The translations under genes were made by a program, and so were the position numbers. Below are positions 18,348 through 26,930 of a stretch of DNA of 64,000 bases, piece by piece; the stretch's first letter is position 1, and each line of letters begins with the position of its first letter. The notes beneath the pieces were generated by a model. The model searched no databases, had not been told where the DNA came from, and saw nothing but the letters and a program-made list of their open reading frames with translations. The DNA comes from Chitinophagaceae bacterium UBA4407 (GTDB taxonomy: Bacteria; Bacteroidota; Bacteroidia; Chitinophagales; Chitinophagaceae): the NCBI GenBank assembly GCA_002390845.1, contig DGQT01000099.1:40815-104814 (forward strand), given 5' to 3'.

Positions 18348-18566
18348 TGATACAGGCAGCAGTATTTCATAGCATCGCCTGTTGTGTCACTCACTTGTAC
18401 GTTCGGATCATTGAGCAGCAAGTCCGAAAGACCGGAAGACCGAAAGTTGGAAAGAAATACAACTGCATTTACTTTCGGACTGACTGACTTGCTGACTTCC
18501 GGTCTAACTGTACAAGTGTGCGACGCAACAAAAGATTGATAGCAGCAATGCAGCAGGGCTCATAAA
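18348..18566. repeat. Dispersed repeat element with hairpin interior (copy 1)
   Basis: Left core, variant B, at 18381-18400 (GTTGTGTCACTCACTTGTAC) and right core, variant A, at 18510-18529. The interior is a long imperfect hairpin built on AGTCCGAAAGACCGGAAG and its complement. The 149 bp from 18381 to 18529, reverse-complemented, align without gaps to 28291-28439 with about a dozen mismatches. The right outer end is GCAGGGCTCATAAAAGC. It fills most of the 333-bp gap. Confidence 0.9.
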
Positions 18567-18658
18567 AGCATTCCTGTATTAATTGCTCAAAGCAAATGGA
18601 ATTCTTGTAAGTTTTTTAAATAAATTTAAAATAAAAGATAACAGTCATCAACAGCACA

Positions 18659-20593
18659 ATGAAATTTTCCATCCTGTTTGCATATTTGTTTTTTTGCGTT
18701 TTGCCTGCAATAAATGCGCAATTCTGTAATGGAAATTTGGGCGATCCTGTTATTAACCAAACATTCGGTGCCGGTTATTCTTTTAGAATGCCAGCCAATG
18801 CTACAACTTACGAGAAAGCCGGGGGCTGTCCGGGCAAAGGGCAGTATCTTATTGGCAGTTTTGTTTTTGGTTGTGGTGCAGATCGTACGTGGCTGCAGGA
18901 GATAGGCGATCATACCCGCGACCTGAATGGTAATTACATGCTTGTAAATGCTGAAAGCACACCGGGCACGGTTTATACAGATACCGCTAAGAATCTTTGC
19001 GAAAATACCAACTACGTTTTTGCGGCATGGATATCAAACGCCATGCAAGCGATTACATGTAACAATAACCCGGTTCTGGCAAATCTTACACTTACTGCCA
19101 CAGCGCCGGATGGTACTGTTTTGGCAACTACCAATACAGGCGATATTCCCACAGCATTCGACAGGATGTGGAAGCAGTATGGTGTAGCCCTTAGAACGCC
19201 CCCAAATGTATCTTCGGTTATTATCAGTATTACAACAGATCCCAAATCTGGCTGTGGCAGCGGTTTTGTACTGGACGATATTACGTTTAGAAGTTGCGGT
19301 CCTTTGGTTTCTGTAACCCTCGACGGCAGTACTGCCCCCGGTGATGTTTGTGCAGATTATACCAACGCTTTTATATTGCAGGGTGTTTATTCGCCCGGAT
19401 TTACCGACCCGGTGGTGCAATGGCAAAACAGTTTTGATACCGGTAAAACATGGCAGGATATTCCGGGTGAAACATCGCTTACTTACCCCATTCCCCGCAG
19501 AACAAATGGTGTTATTAACTACCGGATGGTTATGGCAGAAAGAGGAAGTATCAATTCATTGAACTGTAGAATAGCATCGAACAGTATTCATACAGAAATT
19601 CATCCTTTAGCGGCTCATAAGCCGCCTCAAAGTATTTTGGGCTGCCTTGATAAAGACCTGTATTTACCGCCTGCAGATCCGTCTGCATTGTCGGTTTTAT
19701 GGAAGGGGCCGAATAATTATACATCTGTGCAACCTGCTGCAATTGTTTCTAAAGTGCAATATGCAGATACAGGTTTATACACTTTGAAAGAATCGTTTTA
19801 TTTTGGCTGTGTATCATTAGATACCTTCTACCTTAGGATTTTCCCCAGCACAACAATTTATACGCAACCCACATACCCTATTTGCGAAGGCATGAGTGAA
19901 AATCTTTCCGTTTCATCGTCTGGGGGAGGCACTTACAAATGGTATCCTTCAACAGGTTTATCTAATGATACCAGCGCCAGTCCAATTGCACGCCCCACCG
20001 ATTCAACGGAATATAAAGTAGTGGTTACAAATTCATTCGGGTGTAAAGATTCTGCGTTTCTTAAAATAAATGTTTACAGGAGCCCTATGGTGAATGCCGG
20101 GCCCGATAAAGTAATTCTTTCAGGAGATACCGCTATATTAAATGGTGCTGTAAAAGGTACAGCAGTAAATTTTTTATGGTCGCCGTCTTTGTTTTTAAAC
20201 GATACGCATGTACCTGTACCCAACGCTTTTCCGCCTGAGAGTAATTTATATACCTTATCAGCAACCTCAACCGTGGGCTGCGGTTCAGCGGTTGACAATG
20301 TACTGGTAAAAGTGTACAGCGATATTTTTATACCCTCTGCCTTTACACCAAACGGCGATGGAAAAAATGACCGTTTCCAGGTGCTGCCGTTAGATAATTA
20401 CAAACTGGTGCAGTTCTTTATTTACAACCGCTGGGGCCAGCTATTGTTTAAAGCCGCAGATAAATACAACGCATGGGATGGCTCTTACAAAGGAATGGTT
20501 CAGCCAAATGGCACTTATATCTACAGGGTTGAATTGCTTAGCCCGCAGGGTAAAAGAATCATTAAACAGGGTAGTGTTCTGCTGCTGCATTAA
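18659..20593 (+). CDS. Secreted protein with T9SS type B (gliding motility-associated) C-terminal domain
   Basis: 644 residues. A Sec signal peptide (KFSILFAYLFFCVLPAINAQ) is followed by an N-terminal beta-sandwich with many cysteines (FCNGNLGDP to CGSGFVLDDITF), resembling a carbohydrate-binding/discoidin-like fold. Ig/PKD-like modules come next (PTYPICEGMSENLSVSSS...DSTEYKVVVTNSFGCKDSA). The end carries the gliding-motility C-terminal domain (FIPSAFTPNGDGKNDRFQV, FIYNRWGQLLF, WDGSYKGMVQPNGTYIYRVE). That domain directs export through the type IX secretion system and surface attachment. An adhesin-like role is likely. It stands alone between repeats. Confidence 0.93.
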   Translation: MKFSILFAYLFFCVLPAINAQFCNGNLGDPVINQTFGAGYSFRMPANATTYEKAGGCPGKGQYLIGSFVFGCGADRTWLQEIGDHTRDLNGNYMLVNAESTPGTVYTDTAKNLCENTNYVFAAWISNAMQAITCNNNPVLANLTLTATAPDGTVLATTNTGDIPTAFDRMWKQYGVALRTPPNVSSVIISITTDPKSGCGSGFVLDDITFRSCGPLVSVTLDGSTAPGDVCADYTNAFILQGVYSPGFTDPVVQWQNSFDTGKTWQDIPGETSLTYPIPRRTNGVINYRMVMAERGSINSLNCRIASNSIHTEIHPLAAHKPPQSILGCLDKDLYLPPADPSALSVLWKGPNNYTSVQPAAIVSKVQYADTGLYTLKESFYFGCVSLDTFYLRIFPSTTIYTQPTYPICEGMSENLSVSSSGGGTYKWYPSTGLSNDTSASPIARPTDSTEYKVVVTNSFGCKDSAFLKINVYRSPMVNAGPDKVILSGDTAILNGAVKGTAVNFLWSPSLFLNDTHVPVPNAFPPESNLYTLSATSTVGCGSAVDNVLVKVYSDIFIPSAFTPNGDGKNDRFQVLPLDNYKLVQFFIYNRWGQLLFKAADKYNAWDGSYKGMVQPNGTYIYRVELLSPQGKRIIKQGSVLLLH

Positions 20594-20599
20594 ATACAT

Positions 20600-20698
20600 T
20601 TTTTGTACCGGGCACAGGGATCATGAATTGAGCTTTTGTTGCGTCGCACACTTCGGCAGTTGGATATTTTGTTGAGCTTTTATTGTAGCGTAGATTAA
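20600..20698 (+). repeat. Dispersed repeat, left half-element flanking a gene
   Basis: Outer end TTTTTTGTACCGGGCACAGG, core GTTGCGTCGCACACTTCGGC at 20638-20657, inner GGATATTTTGTTGAGCTTTT then GTAGCGTAGATTAAG. The deviations CTTCGGC (instead of CTTGTAC) and GGATATTTTGTTGAGC are shared only with the inverted half at 21283-21434. Confidence 0.85.
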
Positions 20699-20722
20699 GT
20701 AGCGTATTAAGTAAGTGTATAT

Positions 20723-21259
20723 TTAAAACATTTGATCTGCCATAATCCCAAATATAAATCCACCAACAATACAGGCAACCGATAATATGATTAGTACAAT
20801 TGCAACCGGTATATAATAGTCGGGTTTACTTTCTCTTATTTGTATAAAATATTTATCATTATCACCATGCTCCATACTGTCTGGGGCGTTCGTTAATGTT
20901 GCTGTATAATTTCCGGCTTCTGCTGAAAATGTAAATAATTTCATTCGCCTTATAGTGCCCTTATTTGCGCTTGGCCCGGCAATGGAAGGGTTAAGTACCA
21001 ACGGTTCTTTGGTTAACTGGTTTTGAATTGTAACACTGCATTTATTAAAAGGAAACAGTTTTGCATTTTTCGTTTTTTGCCATATTGAATAAGTGCCGTT
21101 TTTTGTTATTTCAAAACCAGCATTCTTTGCAGCAAAAGCAAATTCGGAAACCACTTTTCCGTTAAAAACCTTTTGCAGTAATTTGATTGCTTTAAAAAGC
21201 ATAATTACCCCAATCGGAGTAAGGCAAAAAAACAAAATTTGAATGGTAGTTAAGTTCAT
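20723..21259 (-). CDS. Two-TM membrane protein of unknown function, enclosed by repeat halves
   Basis: 178 residues: an N-terminal membrane segment (about 7-27, IQILFFCLTPIGVIMLFKAI), a central soluble beta-rich domain (about 35-145), and a C-terminal membrane segment (about 149-172, YYIPVAIVLIILSVACIVGG). No family is recognised. The topology suggests the middle domain lies in the periplasm or cytoplasm between two anchors. The gene is the only one between two inverted repeat halves (20600-20698, 21283-21434) that share variants seen in no other copy, so gene and repeats probably form one unit. Confidence 0.7.
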   Translation of the reverse strand: MNLTTIQILFFCLTPIGVIMLFKAIKLLQKVFNGKVVSEFAFAAKNAGFEITKNGTYSIWQKTKNAKLFPFNKCSVTIQNQLTKEPLVLNPSIAGPSANKGTIRRMKLFTFSAEAGNYTATLTNAPDSMEHGDNDKYFIQIRESKPDYYIPVAIVLIILSVACIVGGFIFGIMADQMF

Positions 21260-21282
21260 TGATTATATTTTGGTAGCAAATT

Positions 21283-21434
21283 TTGGGTGAATCTACGCTA
21301 AGATAAAAGCTCAACAAAATATCCAGCCGTACAGGGCATGCCTACCCTTCAATCTTCGCATTTCTGAATATAGCTTCGGCAGCCGAAGAGTGCGACGCAA
21401 CAAAAACTCAATAGAATTTCTTAGGCTGGGTTCA
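21283..21434 (-). repeat. Dispersed repeat, right half-element flanking a gene
   Basis: Contains TGAATCTACGCTAAGATAAA, then GCTCAACAAAATATCC (complement of the left half's GGATATTTTGTTGAGC), a short insertion (about 21330-21370), and the core end GCCGAAGAGTGCGACGCAAC (21382-21401). The outer end is TTAGGCTGGGTTCAAAAAG. It accounts for the sequence upstream of the OsmC gene. Confidence 0.85.
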
Positions 21435-21530
21435 AAAAGTCTTTATAAAATTTACCCGTTTTCGTTTTTCGAAAAAATAATATTCAGAATAAATTCTCTG
21501 TGTAATTTACACGCTCAAAAAAATATAAAT

Positions 21531-21950
21531 ATGAAAAGACATGCAACCGCCGTATGGAACGGCTCAGGAAAAGAAGGTAACGGAGTGCTAACTACACAGA
21601 GCGGCGTATTGAGCAACACGCAATATTCTTTTAATTCCAGGTTCGCCGAAGGTATTGGCACCAATCCTGAAGAGCTTATTGCCGCTGCACATGCGGGCTG
21701 CTTTGCAATGAAGCTCAGCTTTGTTCTTGGCGCTGCGGGCTTTACAGCCGAGTCGCTTGAAGCTACGGCACATATAAATCTTGATACGGCGCAGGGTAAA
21801 ATAACCGAATCGCACCTGGTATTAAAAGCCAAAGTACCTGGCATTGGCAAAGAAAAATTCGATGAGTGTGTTGCCGATGCAAAAGCGAATTGCCCGATAA
21901 GTTTATTGCTGAATGCAGCGATATCTATAGAAGCAGAGTTATCGGCTTAA
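21531..21950 (+). CDS. osmC: OsmC-family peroxiredoxin
   Basis: 139 residues from the ATG at 21531 (MKRHATAVWNGSGKEGNG); an open frame continues upstream but that sequence is repeat-derived. OsmC proteins reduce organic hydroperoxides. The two catalytic cysteines are present at Cys57 (AAHAGCFAM) and Cys121 (KANCPISLLLN), with the conserved GTNPEELIAAAHAGC region and an N-terminal beta domain typical of OsmC rather than Ohr. It is followed 30 bp later by a GNAT gene, likely co-transcribed, with a terminator after that. Likely cytoplasmic. Confidence 0.92.
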   Translation: MKRHATAVWNGSGKEGNGVLTTQSGVLSNTQYSFNSRFAEGIGTNPEELIAAAHAGCFAMKLSFVLGAAGFTAESLEATAHINLDTAQGKITESHLVLKAKVPGIGKEKFDECVADAKANCPISLLLNAAISIEAELSA

Positions 21951-21980
21951 CAATTCAAAACAAGAAAGAATCAAAAAATT

Positions 21981-22424
21981 ATGAACGTTGAAATTCGCAG
22001 AGCCACCGTTGAAGATGCAAACATAATAGCCCCGCTGTTTGAAGAATACCGTGTATGGTATCATCAGGTTCCGGATGCAGATGCAGCATTAAATTTTATC
22101 ACTGAACGCCTGCAGTTTAACGAAAGCGTGATCTTTATTGCATTCATAAACGATGAAGCTGTAGGTTTTACACAGCTATACCCCATCTTTACATCGGTTG
22201 GCATGAAGCGGACTTTTTTATTGAACGATTTATTTGTAAAAGAATCTGCAAGAGGAAAACATGTTGGAAAAGCATTATTAAATGCAGCCAAAAAGCATGG
22301 CAAATCTTTAAACTGTAAATGGCTGATGCTGCAGACATCTAATGATAATTACAGGGCGCAGGCATTATACGAAAAAGATGGCTGGATAAAAGAATCAGAT
22401 TTTTTTTACAGTGTATTGCTTTAA
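21981..22424 (+). CDS. GNAT-family N-acetyltransferase
   Basis: 147 residues forming a single GNAT domain. The acetyl-CoA-binding motif A is LNDLFVKESARGKHVGKALL (V..xxRGKxxGKAL), followed by AAKKHG and the motif B region LMLQTSNDNYRAQALYEKDG-W. The N-terminus (MNVEIRRATVEDANIIAPLF) is the usual first strand and helix. Substrate is unknown. The gene starts 30 bp after osmC, suggesting one operon ended by the hairpin at 22425. Confidence 0.9.
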   Translation: MNVEIRRATVEDANIIAPLFEEYRVWYHQVPDADAALNFITERLQFNESVIFIAFINDEAVGFTQLYPIFTSVGMKRTFLLNDLFVKESARGKHVGKALLNAAKKHGKSLNCKWLMLQTSNDNYRAQALYEKDGWIKESDFFYSVLL

Positions 22425-22457
22425 AAATAAAGCCCTGCAGCGCGGGGCTTTATTTTT
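22425..22457 (+). terminator. Rho-independent terminator after the GNAT gene
   Basis: AAATAAAGCCC pairs with GGGCTTTATTT around the loop TGCAGCGCG, followed by a T-rich run. It starts right at the stop codon of the GNAT gene. Confidence 0.85.
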
Positions 22458-22537
22458 ATTTTAAATAGCTTGTTAAACCGTTCCCGTTCCTCCTGCTTTT
22501 CCATAAAACAGGTAATGTATTTTGCATTACTTAGGTA

Positions 22538-22570
22538 TTTGGCAACAAGCGCAAGGGAAACCTATTTTTG
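22538..22570 (+). promoter_or_regulatory. Bacteroidota-type promoter candidate for the 22586 gene
   Basis: TTTGG at 22538-22542 and TATTTTTG at 22563-22570 match the -33 TTTG / -7 TAnnTTTG consensus with about 20 bp between them. The predicted start of transcription would lie only a few bases before the TTG start codon at 22586. Confidence 0.5.
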
Positions 22571-22585
22571 TAAAAAATACTTACA

Positions 22586-23098
22586 TTGGAAACTACCACG
22601 CTTATTCTTATTCTTGTTGTAATTTTTTGTTTTGCCGGGGTTATGCTATACCTGCTTTTTGCAAAAAATAAAATAAAAAGCAACGGCAATGCCGAATCTG
22701 GTAATGCAACTGTTCAAATGCAATTGCAGGCTTATGAACGTTTAATATTACTTACTGACAGAATTGCTTTGCCCAACTTAATTAGTCGTGTAAATCAGCC
22801 CGGGGCCAGTGCCCGTGAAATGCAGTACATGCTTACACAAAGTATAAAAGAAGAATACAGCCACAATATAACGCAACAGATATATGTAAGCGCCGATGCC
22901 TGGACCTCGGTTAAAAACCTGAAAGAGCAAAACATGCTTATTGTTAACCAGCTTGCCAATCTGCTGCCGCCAAATGCAACTGCAATGGACCTTAATAAAA
23001 TATTATTAGAATACGTGATGACAGATAAAAAGGGAACTTTACATGAAGTTGTAAGTGAAGTGTTAAGTTATGAAGCGAAGAAAATATTCGCATCTTAG
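22586..23098 (+). CDS. Membrane-anchored protein of unknown function, TTG start
   Basis: 170 residues. One N-terminal membrane helix (LILILVVIFCFAGVMLYLLF, about 6-25) is followed by a lysine-rich linker and a mainly helical cytoplasmic domain (LQAYERLILLTDRIALPNLI to VLSYEAKKIF). No enzyme motif is seen. The only start that preserves the membrane helix is TTG at 22586 (then GAA ACT ACC); the first internal ATG would lose most of it. The gene ends 43 bp before the methylmalonyl-CoA mutase gene in the same direction, so co-transcription is possible. I do not recognise a named function. Confidence 0.75.
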   Translation: METTTLILILVVIFCFAGVMLYLLFAKNKIKSNGNAESGNATVQMQLQAYERLILLTDRIALPNLISRVNQPGASAREMQYMLTQSIKEEYSHNITQQIYVSADAWTSVKNLKEQNMLIVNQLANLLPPNATAMDLNKILLEYVMTDKKGTLHEVVSEVLSYEAKKIFAS

Positions 23099-23141
23099 CT
23101 GTTAATGAATACCCGGTACTTAGTGATTAATAAATGCCTGC

Positions 23142-24704
23142 ATGAATAAAAACAAAAAATTTACGGATAGTGATATAGAGATTGACGCAGTATATTCCGT
23201 CTCGTCTCCAAACTATCAGCCACCGCAAGATGCCCCGGGTGAATTTCCATATACCCGTGGTGTGCAGGCCGATATGTACCGTGGCAAGTTGTGGACCATG
23301 CGCCAGTATGCGGGATTTTCTACCGCAGAAGAAAGTAATAAGCGGTATCATTATTTGCTTTCCCAGGGTGTGAGTGGTTTAAGCGTTGCATTTGACCTGC
23401 CAACCCAGATAGGTTACGACAGTGATCATCCGCTGGCAGAAGGTGAAGTGGGTAAAGTTGGTGTAGCGATTGACAGTATTGAAGATATGGAACGATTGTT
23501 TGCGGGTATTAAATTAGAAGATGTTTCCACTTCAATGACGATCAATGCAACCGGCTTTATATTGCTGGCATTTTATGTGGCCCTGGCAAAAAAACAGGGA
23601 GCCGATCTTACTAAATTAACAGGCACCATCCAAAATGATATTCTGAAAGAATATGCGGCAAGGGGCACTTATATTTATCCGCCCCAATCTTCTATGCGCA
23701 TTATTACAGATATTTTTGAATGGTGTGCAAAAGAACTGCCCAAATGGAATACCATTTCTATTTCGGGTTATCATATTCGCGAAGCAGGAAGTACTGCTGT
23801 GCAGGAAATAGCATTTACGCTAAGTAATGGTAAAGCTTATGTAAAAGCCGCAATGGAAAAGGGTTTGGATATAAATGTTTTTGGTAAGCGTCTCTCATTT
23901 TTCTTTAATGCCCATAACAATTTATTCGAAGAAGTTGCTAAGTTTAGAGCAGCCAGGCGAATGTGGGCCCGCATAATGAAAGAACTTGGAGCAACCGACG
24001 AAAAGGCCATGATGCTGCGTTTTCACACACAAACCGGAGGTAGCACATTAACTGCCCGGCAGCCTTTAAATAACATCAGTCGTGTAACCATTCAAACACT
24101 TGCAGCGGTTATGGGTGGCACACAAAGCCTTCACACAAATGGTTACGATGAAGCACTGAGTTTACCTACTGAAGAGGCAGCCCGTATTGCCTTGCGCACC
24201 CAGCAGGTGGTAGCTTTTGAGAGTGGGGTAGCAGATACGGCTGACCCGCTTGCCGGAAGTTATTTTGTAGAATCACTTACAAATGAAGTAGAACAAAAAG
24301 CATTAGAACTTTTACAAAAAATTGATGCAATGGGCGGCAGTATCAGCGCCATAGAACAAGGTTTTATGCAGGATGAAATTGCACGCAGTGCCTACGAATA
24401 CCAACGCAATATTGAAAATGGAGAAAAAATTATCGTTGGCATAAATAAGTTTATTGTAGATGAAAAAAACAACGTACCCGGCTTTAAAATTGATGACAGC
24501 ATAAGAGAGATGCAAAGCAACAAGCTGAAACTATTAAAGGAGAAAAGAAACCAAAGTAAGGCGGCTGATTGTTTACAAAAAATAAACGCAGCAGCAAGGA
24601 TCAATACCAATTTAATGCCACTGGTTATCGATGCCGCTGAGCATTACTGCACGCTTGGTGAAATTGCCGATAGCCTGCGAAGCGTATTTGGCGAATACAA
24701 ATAA
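23142..24704 (+). CDS. Methylmalonyl-CoA mutase, catalytic (large-subunit N-terminal) domain only
   Basis: 520 residues covering the substrate-binding TIM-barrel domain of B12-dependent acyl-CoA mutases. Conserved pieces are EFPYTRGVQADMYRGKLWTM, GLSVAFDLPTQIGYDSDHP, TGTIQNDILKEYAARGTYIY, SISGYHIREAGSTAVQEIAF, RFHTQTGGSTLTARQP and GGTQSLHTNGYDEAL. The chain ends after the barrel (LGEIADSLRSVFGEYK), so the roughly 130-residue cobalamin-binding domain (DxHxxG) of the fused enzyme is missing and must be encoded elsewhere. The activity interconverts methylmalonyl-CoA and succinyl-CoA; a related acyl-CoA substrate cannot be excluded. No mutase chaperone gene is adjacent. Confidence 0.93.
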   Translation: MNKNKKFTDSDIEIDAVYSVSSPNYQPPQDAPGEFPYTRGVQADMYRGKLWTMRQYAGFSTAEESNKRYHYLLSQGVSGLSVAFDLPTQIGYDSDHPLAEGEVGKVGVAIDSIEDMERLFAGIKLEDVSTSMTINATGFILLAFYVALAKKQGADLTKLTGTIQNDILKEYAARGTYIYPPQSSMRIITDIFEWCAKELPKWNTISISGYHIREAGSTAVQEIAFTLSNGKAYVKAAMEKGLDINVFGKRLSFFFNAHNNLFEEVAKFRAARRMWARIMKELGATDEKAMMLRFHTQTGGSTLTARQPLNNISRVTIQTLAAVMGGTQSLHTNGYDEALSLPTEEAARIALRTQQVVAFESGVADTADPLAGSYFVESLTNEVEQKALELLQKIDAMGGSISAIEQGFMQDEIARSAYEYQRNIENGEKIIVGINKFIVDEKNNVPGFKIDDSIREMQSNKLKLLKEKRNQSKAADCLQKINAAARINTNLMPLVIDAAEHYCTLGEIADSLRSVFGEYK

Positions 24705-24986
24705 CATTAATTCCCGCTTAAATTTTTCGAGTATAAAACCAAATATTGATAATAAAGGCCAAAGGAATCACAGATAGCTTGTTAACAGTTCTTACAGGTA
24801 AGCCATAATGGAATGCGGCGTTAGCCTTCATCTTTATGGTGGCAAAAGACTCATTAAAGAATGATTATAGGCTCTTGTTTTAAAGATTTATCATCTATTT
24901 TTACTGAATTCCAGTTTTAGTATTGAAAACTGATTTGGAATAAGAAGTAAAGCAGAATTGATGACTTCTAAACTTTCGCGTTTTAT

Positions 24987-25367
24987 ATGAATAGAATTTT
25001 GGTTGTAGATGATGATGCAGAACAGCTATTTCTGCTGCAAACACTTTTAGAAAAGAATGGTTACCAGGTAGCCACACTTGGCCGCGCCTCTGTAGCCACA
25101 AAAGTGGTAGAAGCTTTTTCTCCTCAGGTGATTCTTTTAGATATAAAACTGGTTGAGTTGGATGGCAGGGATATTTGCATGGAACTGAAAAAAAATAACA
25201 AAACAAAACACATTAAAATCATTCTTTATTCCGGCTATAATATCACTAAAGACGAGTATGAACTTTACGGAGCCGATGATTTTATTTCAAAATCAGTAAA
25301 CCCCAAAGACCTTCTTAAAAAAATAGAGGTTCATGCAAAAAGCAATATTTATACAAACAGAAGATAA
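24987..25367 (+). CDS. Single-domain response regulator
   Basis: 126 residues, a receiver domain with no output domain. Acidic residues DDD (8-10), phosphoacceptor D52 (VILLDIKLVELDG), a Ser in the threonine position (ILYSGYN) and the conserved Lys (DDFISKSVN) are present. Such CheY/Spo0F-like proteins act by phosphorelay or by protein contact. No kinase gene is next to it, and 282 bp without any recognisable feature separate it from the mutase gene. The ATG at 24987 opens the canonical strand ILVVDDD. Confidence 0.93.
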   Translation: MNRILVVDDDAEQLFLLQTLLEKNGYQVATLGRASVATKVVEAFSPQVILLDIKLVELDGRDICMELKKNNKTKHIKIILYSGYNITKDEYELYGADDFISKSVNPKDLLKKIEVHAKSNIYTNRR

Positions 25368-25421
25368 ATCATCCTTCCTTTTATTATTGTTGGCCAAACT
25401 GCATTGCTGCTATGATGCTTT

Positions 25422-25597
25422 GTTGCGTCGCACACTTCAGGGTTTTGTACTTTATTAAGCAACGTGCATCAGGCTTACATTTCACAATTATTTTTGTAGT
25501 GCAACCGCAACCATAGCTGCCATGAAAATGGAACCTTGAACCGAGCGTGGCAACAGTAGTCTCATAGCAGCTTTCTTGCTGGTCACAAAAAAATCAA
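25422..25597. repeat. Dispersed repeat element, left arm A and right arm C
   Basis: Left core GTTGCGTCGCACACTTCAGG at 25422-25441. The right arm, variant C (CCGAGCGTGGCAAC), is at 25541-25554, followed by AGTAGTCTCATAGCAGC and the outer GCTGGTCACAAAAAAATC. Roughly 100 bp between the arms hold no gene. It fills the gap before the outer-membrane protein gene. The C arm recurs at 42476 and 44225. Confidence 0.7.
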
Positions 25598-25686
25598 CAC
25601 TGCTTTAATGAAATTATAATTGCGCTTTATATGTAATGGCAGCCAAACATTTCTTATAATTGTATAACATCCAATCCAATATTATT

Positions 25687-26286
25687 ATGAAAAAGATTTT
25701 AACCCTTTTCTCTTTCGTATTGCTTGCACAATACGCAATGTGTCAATACTACGACCGGGATTATAAATCGTTTAAAGTAAATTTCAGCGCAGGTTACTCC
25801 ACCATAATGCCCAAAGACTCTGGTACAAAAGGTGGCGTGGTGTTTTCTTTTGAGCCAAAGTATCATCTTTTAGATGAGTTTTCAATTGGCTTAAAAGTAG
25901 AAGCTGTTACAATGAAACCTGCACCTTCAAAAGCGAATGGCGGCGGAACGATAACCGGCGACGTGCAAACAAATGGCTCTATATTGGCAACCGGAGATTA
26001 CTATTTTACCCATCGCGATTTGCGTCCTTTTGCCGGTGTAGGTTTTGGGGTATATAGCCAGTCGGCCAGAACTATAACAGATTATTATGGAATGATCCAG
26101 GATTTGCCTTCTTCAAATAAATTCGATTTTATGCTTCGCGGTGGTTTCGAATTCAGCCATATAAGCGCGGCACTTGAATACAATTTCATTAGCAACAGAA
26201 CCGATACAAGAACCGGGTACCTCTGCTTTAAACTTGGTTATGTAATTGGTGGTGGCCGCTTCGATCCTTTAGCCGGGCCTTTTTAA
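25687..26286 (+). CDS. Outer-membrane beta-barrel protein
   Basis: 199 residues from the ATG at 25687, which opens a signal peptide (KKILTLFSFVLLAQYAMCQ); a TTG at 25660 would place nine extra residues before it. The mature chain is made of alternating-residue strands (FKVNFSAGYSTIMPK, EFSIGLKVEAVTMK, RPFAGVGFGVYSQS, FDFMLRGGFEFSHISAALEY, LCFKLGYVIGGGRF) typical of an 8-stranded barrel of the OmpW/OmpA-like or Outer-membrane-beta-barrel type. Substrate or function is not evident. It is a single gene, with the next gene 92 bp downstream. Confidence 0.85.
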   Translation: MKKILTLFSFVLLAQYAMCQYYDRDYKSFKVNFSAGYSTIMPKDSGTKGGVVFSFEPKYHLLDEFSIGLKVEAVTMKPAPSKANGGGTITGDVQTNGSILATGDYYFTHRDLRPFAGVGFGVYSQSARTITDYYGMIQDLPSSNKFDFMLRGGFEFSHISAALEYNFISNRTDTRTGYLCFKLGYVIGGGRFDPLAGPF

Positions 26287-26378
26287 TATGCAGGTATTTT
26301 AGTAATTCGGTGTTTGATATCTCACTTTTAAAAAGCCTTATTTTTACATTTTTTAAACACTGAATTGCATTTTATTTT

Positions 26379-26927
26379 ATGCTCGCTACCATCGTTACAA
26401 CTGATGAGGAACTGGAACAAATTGTTCAGTTGTCTTACCAAAATAAAAAAGAAAGCATTTCTGAAGACGAGAAAACTTCACAAGGATTTGTAAGTTGGAA
26501 TTATTCTATGGAGCTGCTGAAAAAAATGCATGCACTGCACCCGAATATAATTGTAAAAGATGGCAGCAGGGTAGTGGGTTATGCCCTGGTTGCATTAAAA
26601 GAAGCAAGGCATTTTCATGAACAGATGGAGCACATGATCAGCTTTGTAGATGATATTTTATACAGCGGAAAACCTTTGCGTGATTATAAATATTATGTTA
26701 TGGGCCAGGTTTGTGTTGATAAAGCATATCGCGGTAAAAATGTTTTTGCAATGCTCTACGAAAAGCACAAAGAACTTTTTCAAAATACTTTTGATTTTAT
26801 AGAAACCGAAATATCAACTTCAAACACTCGTTCTATGAGAGCGCATGAAAAAGTGGGTTTTAAAACAATTTACACTTATACCGATGCCAATGATGAGTGG
26901 AATGTGGTAATATGGAACTGGCAATAA
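26379..26927 (+). CDS. GNAT-family N-acetyltransferase
   Basis: 182 residues, one GNAT domain. Motif A is MGQVCVDKAYRGKNVFAMLY (V-x-x-xxRGKxxF), followed by LFQNTFDFIETEISTSNTRS and MRAHEKVGFKTIYTY, the usual motif B with the asparagine-containing turn. It carries a longer insert (EQMEHMISFVDDILYSGKPL) between the early strands than the GNAT at 21981, so the two are not close paralogs. Substrate is unknown. It ends 3 bp before the convergent Tag gene. Confidence 0.88.
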   Translation: MLATIVTTDEELEQIVQLSYQNKKESISEDEKTSQGFVSWNYSMELLKKMHALHPNIIVKDGSRVVGYALVALKEARHFHEQMEHMISFVDDILYSGKPLRDYKYYVMGQVCVDKAYRGKNVFAMLYEKHKELFQNTFDFIETEISTSNTRSMRAHEKVGFKTIYTYTDANDEWNVVIWNWQ

Positions 26928-26930
26928 AAA

